Assembly (NCBI GenBank): GCA_963724365.1
Contig: CAVRUR010000011.1
Span: 62,001-126,000, forward strand
Source: JALORV01 sp963724365
GTDB taxonomy: Bacteria > Pseudomonadota > Gammaproteobacteria > Burkholderiales > Burkholderiaceae_F
Length of the DNA: 64,000 nt
Direction of reading: 5' to 3'
Every line of letters begins with the position of its first letter. Within the stretch, counting starts at the first letter, position 1. Below the pieces are notes generated by a model. That model was given only the letters and a program-made list of their open reading frames with translations. It had not been told where the DNA came from and did not search any database. This document shows, piece after piece, positions 52,516 to 61,642 of the stretch. The translations under genes were made by a program, and so were the position numbers.

Positions 52516-53300
52516 CGGTCGATCGTCGAGTCGGATGCCCGCCCGCGAAGCGCCAGGCCGGCCAGGACGAGATTATGTTCGATCGCGGCGCTGAGCCCGC
52601 TCCCGCGCAGACGATCGGCAACGGGTTCAGCGTCGCCACCGCTGACAAGAACGGTCGGTGCGTGTCCCAGTCGGCGCGCAAAGCGCTGAATGATCTGAAC
52701 GGCCAATCCGGCCTGCGCGTCCAGGACGCCGGTCGTGATGGCGTCATCGGTGTTGTCCGGGAAGTCTGCCGCTACGCCACGGGCCTGCGGCAATCCCGCC
52801 GTGCGCCGCGCCAGTGCCTCGAGCATCATCCGTGCCCCCGGCGCAATGCAGCCACCGATGAAGCGCGCCGCGTCGGGGCTACGCTGCACGCAGTCGACCG
52901 TGGTGGCCGTCCCCGCCGCAACCAGCACGAACGATTCCCCTGGACAGCGCAGACAGGCTCCCAGCATCCCGTGCCAGCGATCGGCCCCGAGCTGGGTGGG
53001 ACTGCGATAGCCATTGACCAGCACGACTTCGCCGTCGTGACGCGGCTCGGCACCGAGCCATTGCACCGTTACTCCGCGCGACGTGGCGGCACGCTCGACC
53101 GCTGCACGGACCGGCGATGCGGCCACGCTGCAGCCCACCGCAACCAGGCCCGACGGCATCGACGTCCAGGCTGCGGCCAGTTGCACCTCAAGGTCGTCAA
53201 CACCGAGGTGCAGTTTGACGTGCACTTCGGCGGGCTCGCTGCGGGCATCCGTCAATGCCCATTTCAGCGCCGTGTTGCCGATGTCAATCAGCAGCGTCAT
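52512..53300 (-). CDS. coaX: Type III pantothenate kinase
   Basis: A 262-residue enzyme starting coenzyme A synthesis. It has LLIDIGNTALKWAL (phosphate 1 motif), the GADRWHGMLGACLRCPG motif and VLVAAGTATTVDCV. Start MTLLIDIGN at 53300 matches the family; it overlaps birA by 17 bases. The birA-coaX-SPOR order is common in betaproteobacteria. Confidence 0.93.
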   Translation of the reverse strand: MTLLIDIGNTALKWALTDARSEPAEVHVKLHLGVDDLEVQLAAAWTSMPSGLVAVGCSVAASPVRAAVERAATSRGVTVQWLGAEPRHDGEVVLVNGYRSPTQLGADRWHGMLGACLRCPGESFVLVAAGTATTVDCVQRSPDAARFIGGCIAPGARMMLEALARRTAGLPQARGVAADFPDNTDDAITTGVLDAQAGLAVQIIQRFARRLGHAPTVLVSGGDAEPVADRLRGSGLSAAIEHNLVLAGLALRGRASDSTIDR

Positions 53301-54165
53301 CGGACAGCGCAGCGCGCAAGGAAACATCGCCTACATTGATACTGCGGCTGCCGTTCGCAGTGGCCAGCATCAGGCGCCCGATCGTATCGACTTCGACGAC
53401 GCGACCACTGGCGACGATGTGGCCATCGTCGACTATGTCGACCCGCTGACCACGGGCGTCCAGCAGTTCGTTGAAGCGTGTGCGCCACGGCGTGAAGCCC
53501 TCGCCCACGAAACGCCGCACCGCGATCAGCACGACGCCGGCGAACGCGGCGATCCAGGATTCGCGCTCGGCGGCAAGCAGGGGCCACGGGACGCGCTCTT
53601 CCAGGGCCGCGGCCGGTTGGCCAATCGCGGCGCGATCCTCGTCGCAAAGACTCCCGTTGACGCCAACGCCTACGACCAGGGTGGCATGTCCGTCGGCGTC
53701 GACGGCCAGTTCACAGAGGACGCCCGCCAGCTTACGTCCGTCCAGCAGCAGATCGTTCGGCCATTTCAGCCTGACCGGCACGCCGCGACCGATTAGGTAG
53801 TCGGCCAGCGCCACTCCGCACGCAAGCGTTACCGCGGGAAGTGCTGCGGGCAGTCCCGCGAGCGGTACCGAAAGGGAAAACAGGAGCGCGGTGCGCGGCC
53901 GGGCGACCCAGCGGCGCTGCTGCCGACCGCGTCCTGCCGTCTGCTCATCGGCGGCGAGCAGCAGCGGACCGTCGGGTCGGCGGCGTCGGGCGCGAACCAG
54001 GAGGTCCTCGTTGGTCGAACCCGTCCTTGCCACGACTTCAACCCGCAGGGTCTCCGGCAGCGCCGCGTCGGCGACCCAGCGCTCGATGACCGCAGGCACC
54101 AGAGGCGGCGCCTCGGGGCGGGTGGCCTGTGCAGCAGGCGCGGGGACAGGAACGGGGTGGGTCAC
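53284..54165 (-). CDS. birA: Biotin-[acetyl-CoA-carboxylase] ligase, no HTH domain
   Basis: Biotin protein ligase catalytic and C-terminal domains: RTGSTNEDLLVRA, AGRGRQQRRWVARP (the GRGRxxRxW biotin loop), LKWPNDLLLDGRKLAGVLCE and a C-terminal SH3-like GRVVEVDTIGRLML. No N-terminal winged helix is present, so it cannot repress the bio operon. The start is uncertain: I used GTG 54165 (VTHPVPVPAP); a TTG at 54252 would add 29 residues. Confidence 0.88.
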   Translation of the reverse strand: MTHPVPVPAPAAQATRPEAPPLVPAVIERWVADAALPETLRVEVVARTGSTNEDLLVRARRRRPDGPLLLAADEQTAGRGRQQRRWVARPRTALLFSLSVPLAGLPAALPAVTLACGVALADYLIGRGVPVRLKWPNDLLLDGRKLAGVLCELAVDADGHATLVVGVGVNGSLCDEDRAAIGQPAAALEERVPWPLLAAERESWIAAFAGVVLIAVRRFVGEGFTPWRTRFNELLDARGQRVDIVDDGHIVASGRVVEVDTIGRLMLATANGSRSINVGDVSLRAALSDDAAD

Positions 54166-54333
54166 GCGCACCGACCCGAGTGCCGACCGGATGCCACCAA
54201 CTGTGTCACTGTATGGAGCACTGAGTGTGCGACCGTGCGCGACCGACTTCAACGCGAGTCACTGTAGCATCGGCCAGCCGCTGCGGTGACCTGGGTCCAT
54301 CATCCCTTCAGCACTGCGCCGGGCAACGAAACG

Positions 54334-55446
54334 ATGGAACGCTCCAGCCTGATTCCGACATTGCGAACCCAGGCCTCGCCGATCGCACGCGCGGCCTGTG
54401 CGGTCTATGGAATGCTACTGCTGTACTCCGGCCTGGCCCCGTGGGCCGGCTGGCGCGATCTCGGCATTCATGCCCTTGCATTCCTGACGGCACCCTTTCC
54501 GCGCTACACGACGACCTTCGATTTGGTCGTCAATTTTGTCGCCTACCTGCCTTTCGGCGCACTGATCGTGCTCGCGCTGTATCCGAGTGTGCGTGGCGTA
54601 TCAGCCATCGGACTGGGCGCACTGGGTGGCGCACTGCTGGCGGGGTTGGTCGAAGCTGTGCAGACGTACCTCCCAACGCGTGTCGCGTCGAATGTCGATC
54701 TAATGAGCAACTCGCTCGGTGCGCTGGCAGGAGCCGCATTGACGGCACCGTTTGCCGCAGCGTTGATCGACCGCGGCCGGCTCGTCGAGTGGCGCCGCCG
54801 CTGGTTCGAGCACGGCGCCACGGCAGTGCTGATGGCCGTTGCGCTGTGGCCGCTTGCCCAGATCTATCCCGAGCCGATGTTGTTCGGAAACGGCGGCCTG
54901 CGCGGCATGCTCGAGCCCGGGATCACGGCGCTCGGCGGTGATTGGTGGCAGCTTGGCGCCGAACTCTTCGGCCCCGCCGAGTTCGTGCTGGCCGAGGCCT
55001 TCGTGGTTGCATCGGCGATCCTTGCGGTCGGACTGGCGCTCACCTCGGTATTGCGCACGAATGCCCCGCGATATCGATTGCTGGCCGCGCTGCTGGCGGC
55101 GGCGCTGGTGGCAAAGTCGCTTTCCAATGCGGTCCAGTTCGGCCCGGAACGCGCGTTGGCCTGGTTGACGCCGGGGGTTTTCGGCGGGATTTCACTGGGC
55201 GTGCTTTCGTTGGCGGCGGCCACGGGCGGGCCGCGCGCCTGGCAGGGTCGGTTCGCCGGGATCGCCGTCCTCGCACTGCTGTTGGCCGTCAATGCCACCC
55301 CGGACAACCCCTATCACCTGGCGCAGCTGCAGGAGTGGCGACAGGGGCGCTTGCTCAACTTCAATGCGCTCGCGCAGTGGCTGTCGGCGTTATGGCCCCT
55401 GTTTCTCGCGGCGGCCTTGATGCTGCAGCCGACACGCCGCAGCTGA
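54334..55446 (+). CDS. VanZ-like membrane protein
   Basis: A 370-residue polytopic protein. Its N-terminal third is VanZ-like (FDLVVNFVAYLPFGALIVLA and VEAVQTYLPTRVASNVDLMS with the conserved QxxLPxRxxxxxDLxxN pattern). The remaining helices are without motif. Start ATG 54334 was preferred over GTG 54286. It is divergent from birA. Despite the name, most such proteins are not linked to glycopeptide resistance. Confidence 0.82.
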   Translation: MERSSLIPTLRTQASPIARAACAVYGMLLLYSGLAPWAGWRDLGIHALAFLTAPFPRYTTTFDLVVNFVAYLPFGALIVLALYPSVRGVSAIGLGALGGALLAGLVEAVQTYLPTRVASNVDLMSNSLGALAGAALTAPFAAALIDRGRLVEWRRRWFEHGATAVLMAVALWPLAQIYPEPMLFGNGGLRGMLEPGITALGGDWWQLGAELFGPAEFVLAEAFVVASAILAVGLALTSVLRTNAPRYRLLAALLAAALVAKSLSNAVQFGPERALAWLTPGVFGGISLGVLSLAAATGGPRAWQGRFAGIAVLALLLAVNATPDNPYHLAQLQEWRQGRLLNFNALAQWLSALWPLFLAAALMLQPTRRS

Positions 55447-55524
55447 ATTGGCCGTTGAACTCGCAGCTAAACCCGTCGTTGTACCGGCATCGCTTCCTAT
55501 AATTGATCTTTTGGCGTCGACCTT

Positions 55525-55833
55525 ATGAGTCACTACAAGCATCACGTCTTCTTTTGTCTGAACGAGCGGGAGGAGGGTGCGGCCTGCTGCAACCGTCATC
55601 ACGCGACCGAGATGCAGCAGTACGCCAAGGCGCGCGTCAAGGAACTCGGTCTCAGCGGCGAAGGCAAGGTCCGCGTCAACAAAGCCGGTTGCCTGGACCG
55701 CTGCGACGAGGGTCCGTGCATCGTCGTCTATCCCGATGCGGTCTGGTACACGTACGTCGACCGCCAGGACATCGACGAGATCATTGACTCGCACCTGATC
55801 AATGGCCGGGTGGTCGACCGACTGCGAATCTGA
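55525..55833 (+). CDS. Thioredoxin-like [2Fe-2S] ferredoxin
   Basis: A 102-residue protein. Possible cluster ligands are Cys11 (FFCLNEREEG), Cys21/22, Cys56 (NKAGCLDRC), Cys60 and Cys65. GPCIVVYPDAVWYTYVDRQD is the typical C-terminal part. It resembles shethna-type ferredoxins. It overlaps the following hydrolase gene by one base, so the two form a pair. Confidence 0.9.
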   Translation: MSHYKHHVFFCLNEREEGAACCNRHHATEMQQYAKARVKELGLSGEGKVRVNKAGCLDRCDEGPCIVVYPDAVWYTYVDRQDIDEIIDSHLINGRVVDRLRI

Positions 55834-56513
55834 TGACGCCGCGCGCCGAGAAGCGACTCATCGCGGGACCGGCGGGTCGGATCGAGGTAGCGCTGGACTG
55901 GCCGCTCGGGTCGCCGGTTGCCGGCGTCGCCTGTGTCGGTCATCCGCACCCGCTCTATGGTGGAACGATGGACAACAAGGTCGCGGCCACGATCGCGCGC
56001 ACGTTTGCGGCGCTGGGCTGGCTTGCAGTGCGCTTCAACTTTCGCGGCGTCGGCGCATCCGACGGCACGCACGATGCCGGCCACGGGGAAACCGAAGACT
56101 TCCTGCAAGTCCTGCGCACCGTGCCCACGCTGTCCGGCGTCACGGAACGCCTGCCCGCGACCTATCCTCTGGCACTCGCCGGCTTTTCCTTTGGCAGTTT
56201 CGTCGCTGCACGCGCGGCTGAGGTACTTGCCGATGGCGCCCGGCCGGTGGACTACCTCGTCCTGGTGGGCGCGGCTGCCGGCAAGTGGCCCATGCCGGAG
56301 GTGCGTACTGACACGCTGGTGATTCATGGCGAAAACGACGAGACGATCGCTCTGCCGGCCGTGCTCGACTGGGCCCGACCGCAGGGATTGCCGGTGCTCG
56401 TGATCCCGGGTGCCGATCACTTCTTTCATCGGAAACTCCCGGTGCTCAAAGCGAGGATAAGCGCACACATTCGAGGCATGTCTCAATTTGACGCCGCCGA
56501 GCAAAGCCATTAA
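55833..56513 (+). CDS. Alpha/beta hydrolase
   Basis: A 226-residue hydrolase. The nucleophile elbow GFSFGSFVAARA (Ser), VGHPHPLYGGTMDNKV and VRFNFRGVGASDGTHDAGHG match the COG2945 family. The likely catalytic Asp is in VIHGENDET and the His is in VIPGADHFFH. The substrate is unknown. It is coupled to the ferredoxin gene. Confidence 0.88.
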   Translation: MTPRAEKRLIAGPAGRIEVALDWPLGSPVAGVACVGHPHPLYGGTMDNKVAATIARTFAALGWLAVRFNFRGVGASDGTHDAGHGETEDFLQVLRTVPTLSGVTERLPATYPLALAGFSFGSFVAARAAEVLADGARPVDYLVLVGAAAGKWPMPEVRTDTLVIHGENDETIALPAVLDWARPQGLPVLVIPGADHFFHRKLPVLKARISAHIRGMSQFDAAEQSH

Positions 56514-56589
56514 AAGGTTTGGGCTTGGTGCCCGCTGCAGCGAAGCCGGCGCCGAAAAGGAGAATCGCCGCTGACGGCGACTGGGACAC

Positions 56590-57105
56590 ATGGACGGCTC
56601 ACTCGTCTACTCGAAGACCCCGAAAGGTGTCGCGGAGGTCGCCGCCCGCAGCGCACAGCTGCCGATGACGACGCGCCGCGTGCTCATCATGGTCGATGGC
56701 AAGCGCTCGGTCGATGAACTGGCGGTGCTGCTGCGCCCCGGCGAAATCGACGTGGTGATGACTCAGCTCGAAAGCGCCGGGCTGATCCAGCGCAGTTCAT
56801 CCAGCCATTCGCTCGATGTGCCGACGGTTGCAGGCCGCGAATTGGACGCCATGCCGCCCACCACGCAGGGCGCCCCGAGCAGCGACGATCCGAACCCGAT
56901 GACGCTCGAGGAGGCCAAGCGTCGTGCAGTGCGCGAACTCACCGACCGGCTCGGACCGGACGCCGAGGGGCTGGCGATCCGCATAGAAAACTGCCGCACG
57001 ATCGAGGACTTTCGCGAACGCGTGCGCGAGGCGGAGCGCTTCGTGACCGCGGCCCTGGGTCAGGCCGCCGCCGCCGACTACCTGAGGGCACTGCGCAAGC
57101 GCTAG
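56590..57105 (+). CDS. Hypothetical protein with winged-helix-like N-terminus
   Basis: A 171-residue protein. Residues 20-80 (PMTTRRVLIMVDGKRSVDEL...MTQLESAGLIQ) look like a winged helix that may bind DNA or protein. A disordered Ser/Pro linker and a helical C-terminal half (EAKRRAVRELTDRLGPDAEG) follow. Similar unnamed proteins occur in other betaproteobacteria. Function unknown. Confidence 0.7.
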   Translation: MDGSLVYSKTPKGVAEVAARSAQLPMTTRRVLIMVDGKRSVDELAVLLRPGEIDVVMTQLESAGLIQRSSSSHSLDVPTVAGRELDAMPPTTQGAPSSDDPNPMTLEEAKRRAVRELTDRLGPDAEGLAIRIENCRTIEDFRERVREAERFVTAALGQAAAADYLRALRKR

Positions 57106-57207
57106 GGCTTGTTCACGCCAAGGCCGGGAGCCGTCGACCGGGAACTCTGCGGTCATCGCGCTATCGTACGGAACCCGGCCACAGGCGTGGCCATCGCCTT
57201 TCCTGAA

Positions 57208-58401
57208 GTGAAACCCACGCTCCTCATCAGCGGACGCGTCATTGCGCTGGTGATCGCCCTGCTCTGCGCGGGCTCCGTCCGGGCGCAGGCACCGGCGCTG
57301 TCGGCCCGCGCGTGGCTGCTGCTCGATGTTGCCAGTGGCGCAACGCTCGCGGCCCACGAGCCGACGAATCGCGTCGAGCCGGCCTCGCTGGCAAAGCTGA
57401 TGACGGCCTACGTCGTGTTCATTGCGCTCGCCGAAAAGCGCATCGCGCTCGACGACCCCGTGGTCGTCTCACGCGCGGCATTTGCGGCTCCGGGACGCGC
57501 CGGGTCGCGCATGTTCATCGAGCCGGGCCGGCCCGTCACCGTGCAGGAACTGCTGCGTGGAATGATCGTCGCGTCAGGCAACGATGCTGCCGTCGCGCTC
57601 GCCGAACACGCCTCCGGAACGCAGGCCACGTTTGTCGAGCGCATGAACAACGAGGCCCGACGGCTCGGACTCGTCGACACGAGGTTCGCCAATCCGACGG
57701 GACTGTCGGATCCGCAGCAGTACACGACCGCGCGCGACCTCGCACGCCTGGTACTGCGCATCGGCAATGACTTTCCGCAGCACCTGGCGTTGTTCGCCGA
57801 ACGTGAGTTGACCTACAACGGCATCGTCCAGGCCAACCGCAATCGACTGCTGTGGAGCGACCCGACGGTCGATGGCATGAAGACCGGTCACCTCGAGGCC
57901 AGCGGCTGGTCGATCGTGGCCACCGCGAAGCGACCGCGCGGAAAGGGCGATGGCGCCTTCGAGCGGCGACTGATCGCCGTTGTCCTGGGAGCGCCCAGCG
58001 ACACCGCGCGTGCGCAGGACGCACTGCGCCTGCTCAACTACGGTTACGCCGCGTACGACACCGTCCGCCTCTACCGTGGCGGTGCCACGCTTGTCCGCGC
58101 CGAGGTCTGGAAGGGTGACAGCGCCGAAGTGCCACTCGGGCCGGAGCGTGATGTGTTCGTCACCCTTCCGACGGACGAATTGCAGCGACTCGGCGAGAAG
58201 GGTCTGCGTTCCTCGATCGAACGTCCGGACCCGCTGCTTGCCCCGCTGAGCCGGGGTGAGACCGTGGGACGTCTGAAGATCACTGCGAACGGACAGGCCC
58301 TGACCGATGCGCCGATCGTCGCCCTCGAGGGTGTCGCGCCTGCAGGCCTGTGGGGTCGCGCGTACGATGCAGTCAGACTGTGGTGGCGGAGGCGCAACTG
58401 A
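57208..58401 (+). CDS. dacC: D-alanyl-D-alanine carboxypeptidase (PBP5/6-type)
   Basis: A 397-residue periplasmic enzyme trimming peptidoglycan pentapeptides. Signal VIALVIALLCAGSVRAQA. The active-site Ser is in PASLAKLM (SxxK), SGND is SxN, and MKTGHLEASG is KTG. A C-terminal beta domain and an amphipathic end (YDAVRLWWRRRN) fit membrane attachment. The start is uncertain: GTG 57208 or GTG 57187. The symbol denotes the family only. The stop overlaps the next gene (TGATG). Confidence 0.88.
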   Translation: MKPTLLISGRVIALVIALLCAGSVRAQAPALSARAWLLLDVASGATLAAHEPTNRVEPASLAKLMTAYVVFIALAEKRIALDDPVVVSRAAFAAPGRAGSRMFIEPGRPVTVQELLRGMIVASGNDAAVALAEHASGTQATFVERMNNEARRLGLVDTRFANPTGLSDPQQYTTARDLARLVLRIGNDFPQHLALFAERELTYNGIVQANRNRLLWSDPTVDGMKTGHLEASGWSIVATAKRPRGKGDGAFERRLIAVVLGAPSDTARAQDALRLLNYGYAAYDTVRLYRGGATLVRAEVWKGDSAEVPLGPERDVFVTLPTDELQRLGEKGLRSSIERPDPLLAPLSRGETVGRLKITANGQALTDAPIVALEGVAPAGLWGRAYDAVRLWWRRRN

Positions 58402-59321
58402 TGGAATGGAACGAAGCGACCTGTTTCCTCAACGGCGAGTGGCGGCCGCTGGCGGATGCGACAGTTTCTGTGCTCGATCGCGGTTTCATCTTCGGTGACG
58501 GCGTCTACGAGCTGGTTCCCATTGATACCGTCGATGGCGTGCGCGCGCCATTCCGCGCACGCGAGCATTGCGAGCGACTGCAGCGCAGTTGCGATGGCAT
58601 CGGTCTCGCCAACCCGTACTCGACCGACCAGTGGCTCGACCTGATCGACGGGATCGTGGAGCGGCACCCCTGGCCTCGGCAAGCCGTGTACTTCCAGGTC
58701 ACGCGCGGGGTGGCCAAGCGCGACCACGCGTTCCCGGCCGGCGTGGCGCCGACGGTGTTCATCACCACCTCACCGTGGCCGGCCATCCCCGCGGAGCAGA
58801 TCGAGCGTGGCATTGCAGTCGTCTCGCATGCCGACGAGCGCTGGCTGCACTGTGACATCAAGAGCATTTCGTTGCTCGGCAATGTGCTGATGAAGCAGCA
58901 CGCCGTCGAACACAGTGCCTTCGAGACCGTAATGCTGCGTGACGGGTTTCTCACGGAAGCCTCGAGTGCCAACGTCATGGTGGTGAAGAACGGAACCCTG
59001 CTGGCACCGCGCCCCTCGGTGCAGATCCTGCCGGGCATCACCTGCGATGCCAGCTACGACCTGGCACGACAGCACGGCTTGCCGATTGAACTACGCCCGG
59101 TGTCCGAGGCCGAGCTGCGCAGCGCCGATGAACTGTGGCTCAGTTCATCGGGCCGCGAAGTCCTCCCGATCACGACCCTCGACGGCCGCCCCGTGGGCGG
59201 GGGCCGTCCCGGACCGCTGTTTGCAAGAATGCGGGAATGGTTTCTGGCGGCCAAGCGCGCCGACGCCCAGCGCTGGCAGGAGCGCAAGGCACGGCAAGCT
59301 CGCGGAACCCTCGCGGCATGA
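58401..59321 (+). CDS. D-amino acid transaminase (class IV PLP)
   Basis: A 306-residue fold-type IV aminotransferase. ATVSVLDRGFIFGDGVYELV is the D-amino acid transaminase/branched-chain start block. The PLP Lys is in HCDIKSISLLGNVLMKQ, and TEASSANVMVVKNG and ILPGITCDASYDLARQ follow. D-alanine or D-glutamate production for peptidoglycan would suit the dac gene upstream. A close relative, aminodeoxychorismate lyase, is an alternative. Start MEWNEATC at 58401. Confidence 0.88.
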   Translation: MEWNEATCFLNGEWRPLADATVSVLDRGFIFGDGVYELVPIDTVDGVRAPFRAREHCERLQRSCDGIGLANPYSTDQWLDLIDGIVERHPWPRQAVYFQVTRGVAKRDHAFPAGVAPTVFITTSPWPAIPAEQIERGIAVVSHADERWLHCDIKSISLLGNVLMKQHAVEHSAFETVMLRDGFLTEASSANVMVVKNGTLLAPRPSVQILPGITCDASYDLARQHGLPIELRPVSEAELRSADELWLSSSGREVLPITTLDGRPVGGGRPGPLFARMREWFLAAKRADAQRWQERKARQARGTLAA

Positions 59322-59370
59322 CCGAGGCGGGACCGCCGCGCGCGCAGGGCGGCGCCGCTGAGTGACGCCA

Positions 59371-59652
59371 ATGAGTGACACCGCTGACCGCGCCGAGCCG
59401 AAGGGGCTCGAGTTTCCCACCGACTTCCCGATCAAGATCATGGGACGTCGTGACGACGGCTTCGCGCAGTCCATCGTCGAGATCGTTCTCGAGCACGCAC
59501 CCGACTTCGACGCCTCGACGCTGGAAATGCGTTCGTCGCGGGACGGCAACTACATCTCGCTGACGGCCACGATCCGCGCGGTATCGCGCGAGCAGCTCGA
59601 TGCGCTGTACCGCGCGTTGACCAGCCACCCGATGGTCAAGATCGTGCTCTGA
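59371..59652 (+). CDS. ybeD: DUF493 (YbeD-like) protein
   Basis: A 93-residue ACT-like protein with FPTDFPIKIMGRRDDGFAQS, IVEIVLEHAPDFD and the C-terminal LYRALTSHPMVKIVL. It sits directly between the dac/transaminase genes and lipB, the same dacA-ybeD-lipB context as in E. coli. Function unknown. An upstream GTG at 59362 would add three residues. Confidence 0.92.
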   Translation: MSDTADRAEPKGLEFPTDFPIKIMGRRDDGFAQSIVEIVLEHAPDFDASTLEMRSSRDGNYISLTATIRAVSREQLDALYRALTSHPMVKIVL

Positions 59653-59670
59653 CATGTGCGGACGCCACTC

Positions 59671-60309
59671 ATGATCGTGCGCGACCTCGGTCGCGCCGAG
59701 TACGTGCCGACCTGGCAGGCGATGCGCGACTTCACTAGGCAGCGCGACGTCGGCACAGAAGACGAGCTGTGGCTGGTCGAGCATCCTGCGGTGTTTACGC
59801 TCGGGCAGGCCGGCCGCCGCGAACACCTGCTGACCGACACTCACATTCCGGTCGTGCAGACCGACCGCGGCGGACAGATCACCTATCACGGCCCGGGGCA
59901 GGTGGTGGCCTATCCGCTCGTCGACCTGCGTCGCCTCGGCATCTTCGTCAAGGAACTCGTATTCCGCATCGAGCACGCCGTGATCCAGACTCTCGCCGCG
60001 TTCGACGTCGACGCGCGGCGCGTGCCGGGGGCACCGGGGGTGTTCGTGCCATGGGGCGGTGGCCTGACGTCGGGGGAGTTCGCCGGGCTGGCCAAGATTG
60101 CGGCGCTCGGCATCAAGGTCTCTCACGGTCGCAGCTATCACGGAGTCGCCCTGAATGTGGCGATGGACCTGACGCCGTTCTCTTTCATCAATCCGTGCGG
60201 ATACGCCGGACTGCCGACGATTGACCTTGCCTCACTCGGGGTTTCGGCGCGTCCGGCGGCCGTCTCGTCGAAACTGGCCGAACGCCTGGTCGCTCATCTG
60301 TCAGCTTGA
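59671..60309 (+). CDS. lipB: Octanoyltransferase LipB
   Basis: A 212-residue enzyme moving octanoate from acyl carrier protein to lipoyl domains. It has DRGGQITYHGPGQVVAYPLV, GLAKIAALGIKVSHGRSYHG with the catalytic Lys and FINPCGYAGL with the catalytic Cys. Start ATG 59671 (MIVRDLG) was preferred; GTG 59656 would add five residues. lipA follows after 101 bases with its own possible promoter. Confidence 0.95.
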   Translation: MIVRDLGRAEYVPTWQAMRDFTRQRDVGTEDELWLVEHPAVFTLGQAGRREHLLTDTHIPVVQTDRGGQITYHGPGQVVAYPLVDLRRLGIFVKELVFRIEHAVIQTLAAFDVDARRVPGAPGVFVPWGGGLTSGEFAGLAKIAALGIKVSHGRSYHGVALNVAMDLTPFSFINPCGYAGLPTIDLASLGVSARPAAVSSKLAERLVAHLSA

Positions 60310-60320
60310 ACGGCAGGGTC

Positions 60321-60348
60321 TTGGCTACATCAGGCTCTTAGCTACACT
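60321..60348 (+). promoter_or_regulatory. Candidate lipA promoter
   Basis: TTGGCT (60321-60326) and TACACT (60343-60348) with a 16-base spacer lie between lipB and lipA, 62 bases before the lipA start. It is a fair sigma-70 match. Confidence 0.4.
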
Positions 60349-60410
60349 TCGTCTTCCCACCGTCGCGCTGCCCCGAACGAACTCCGGGCGGCGGCCTCAA
60401 CGATCCCGTC

Positions 60411-61412
60411 ATGTCAGACCAAAGCCCCACCGTGCGCGATCCCTACGCCAAGCTCAAGGGTGAAGCGAAGACCGGCAAGGTGTTCAAGAAGTTCGACATC
60501 AAACCGGTCCCCGCGAACGAAGCGCTGAAGAAGCCGGAGTGGATCCGCGTCAAGGCGGGTTCGCCGGCGACTCGGTTCTACGAGATCAAGGCCATTTTGC
60601 GCGAGCACAAGCTGCACACGGTGTGCGAGGAAGCCACGTGCCCGAACATCGGCGAGTGCTTCGGCAAGGGCACCGCCACCTTCATGATCATGGGCGACAA
60701 GTGCACGCGCCGTTGCCCGTTTTGCGACGTCGGCCACGGACGGCCCGATCCGCTCGACGTCGACGAGCCGGCGAACCTGGCACGGACGATCGCGGCGCTC
60801 AAGCTCAATTACGTGGTCATCACCTCGGTCGATCGCGATGACCTGAAAGACGGTGGCGCCCAGCACTTCGTCGATTGCATCCGCGCCACGCGCGAGTTGT
60901 CGCCCGCGACACGGATCGAGGTCCTGGTGCCGGACTTCCGCGGCCGCCTCGAGCGCGCATTGGCGATCCTGGAGGCCGCTCCGCCCGACGTGATGAATCA
61001 CAATCTCGAGACCGTGCCGCGCCTGTATCGAGAGTCACGGCCGGGCTCCGACTACCAGCACTCGCTGACGCTGCTGCAGGAGTTCAAGCGGCGTGTGCCG
61101 GGCGTGCCGACCAAGAGCGGCCTGATGGTCGGGCTTGGCGAAACTGACGACGAGATCCTGCAGGTGATGCGGGACCTGCGCGCGCATGGGGTCAACATGC
61201 TGACCGTCGGCCAGTATCTCGCTCCGACAAGCCACCATCTGCCCGTGCGACGCTATGTGCACCCGGACGTGTTCCACATGTTCGAGTCCGAAGCGACAAG
61301 CATGGGTTTCTCACACGCCGCCTGCGGCGCGATGGTGCGATCGAGCTACCACGCCGACCAGCAGGCTCACGCAGCCGGGGTAGGTGGCACGTCCGTTGCT
61401 AAGGGCAACTGA
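60411..61412 (+). CDS. lipA: Lipoyl synthase LipA
   Basis: A 333-residue radical-SAM enzyme inserting two sulfurs into octanoyl groups. The auxiliary cluster cysteines are in CEEATCPNIGEC, the radical-SAM cluster is CTRRCPFCDVG, and the C-terminal RSSYHADQ supplies the serine ligand. SGLMVGLGETDDEI and TVGQYLAPTSHHLPVRRYV are family blocks. It uses SAM, linking it loosely to the metK locus. Confidence 0.97.
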   Translation: MSDQSPTVRDPYAKLKGEAKTGKVFKKFDIKPVPANEALKKPEWIRVKAGSPATRFYEIKAILREHKLHTVCEEATCPNIGECFGKGTATFMIMGDKCTRRCPFCDVGHGRPDPLDVDEPANLARTIAALKLNYVVITSVDRDDLKDGGAQHFVDCIRATRELSPATRIEVLVPDFRGRLERALAILEAAPPDVMNHNLETVPRLYRESRPGSDYQHSLTLLQEFKRRVPGVPTKSGLMVGLGETDDEILQVMRDLRAHGVNMLTVGQYLAPTSHHLPVRRYVHPDVFHMFESEATSMGFSHAACGAMVRSSYHADQQAHAAGVGGTSVAKGN

Positions 61413-61642
61413 TCGCTCGGCGCGTGGTTCGACAAGGTCGGGATCTGAGTGGATGATCACCTCGCCACGCCTTCGCCAAACAGGGTGCCTTTAGCCGATG
61501 GTCAGGGTTCAACGCATCGGCGGGCACTCGAACCATCCTCCCAGGGCAAGCGCTGAACTTCTACCGCTATCTATCGAACTGGTTCTTTGCTCTGTCGAGG
61601 CCTCAGCGCTGGGGGGCACGCGACGAGCCGCTGTGGGCCGAA

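Noticed and set aside
61515..61545. tRNA T-arm-like GGTTCGAGTGCCCGC on the minus strand
   Set aside because: The bases flanking the loop do not pair as a T-stem, and no other tRNA arms can be found.
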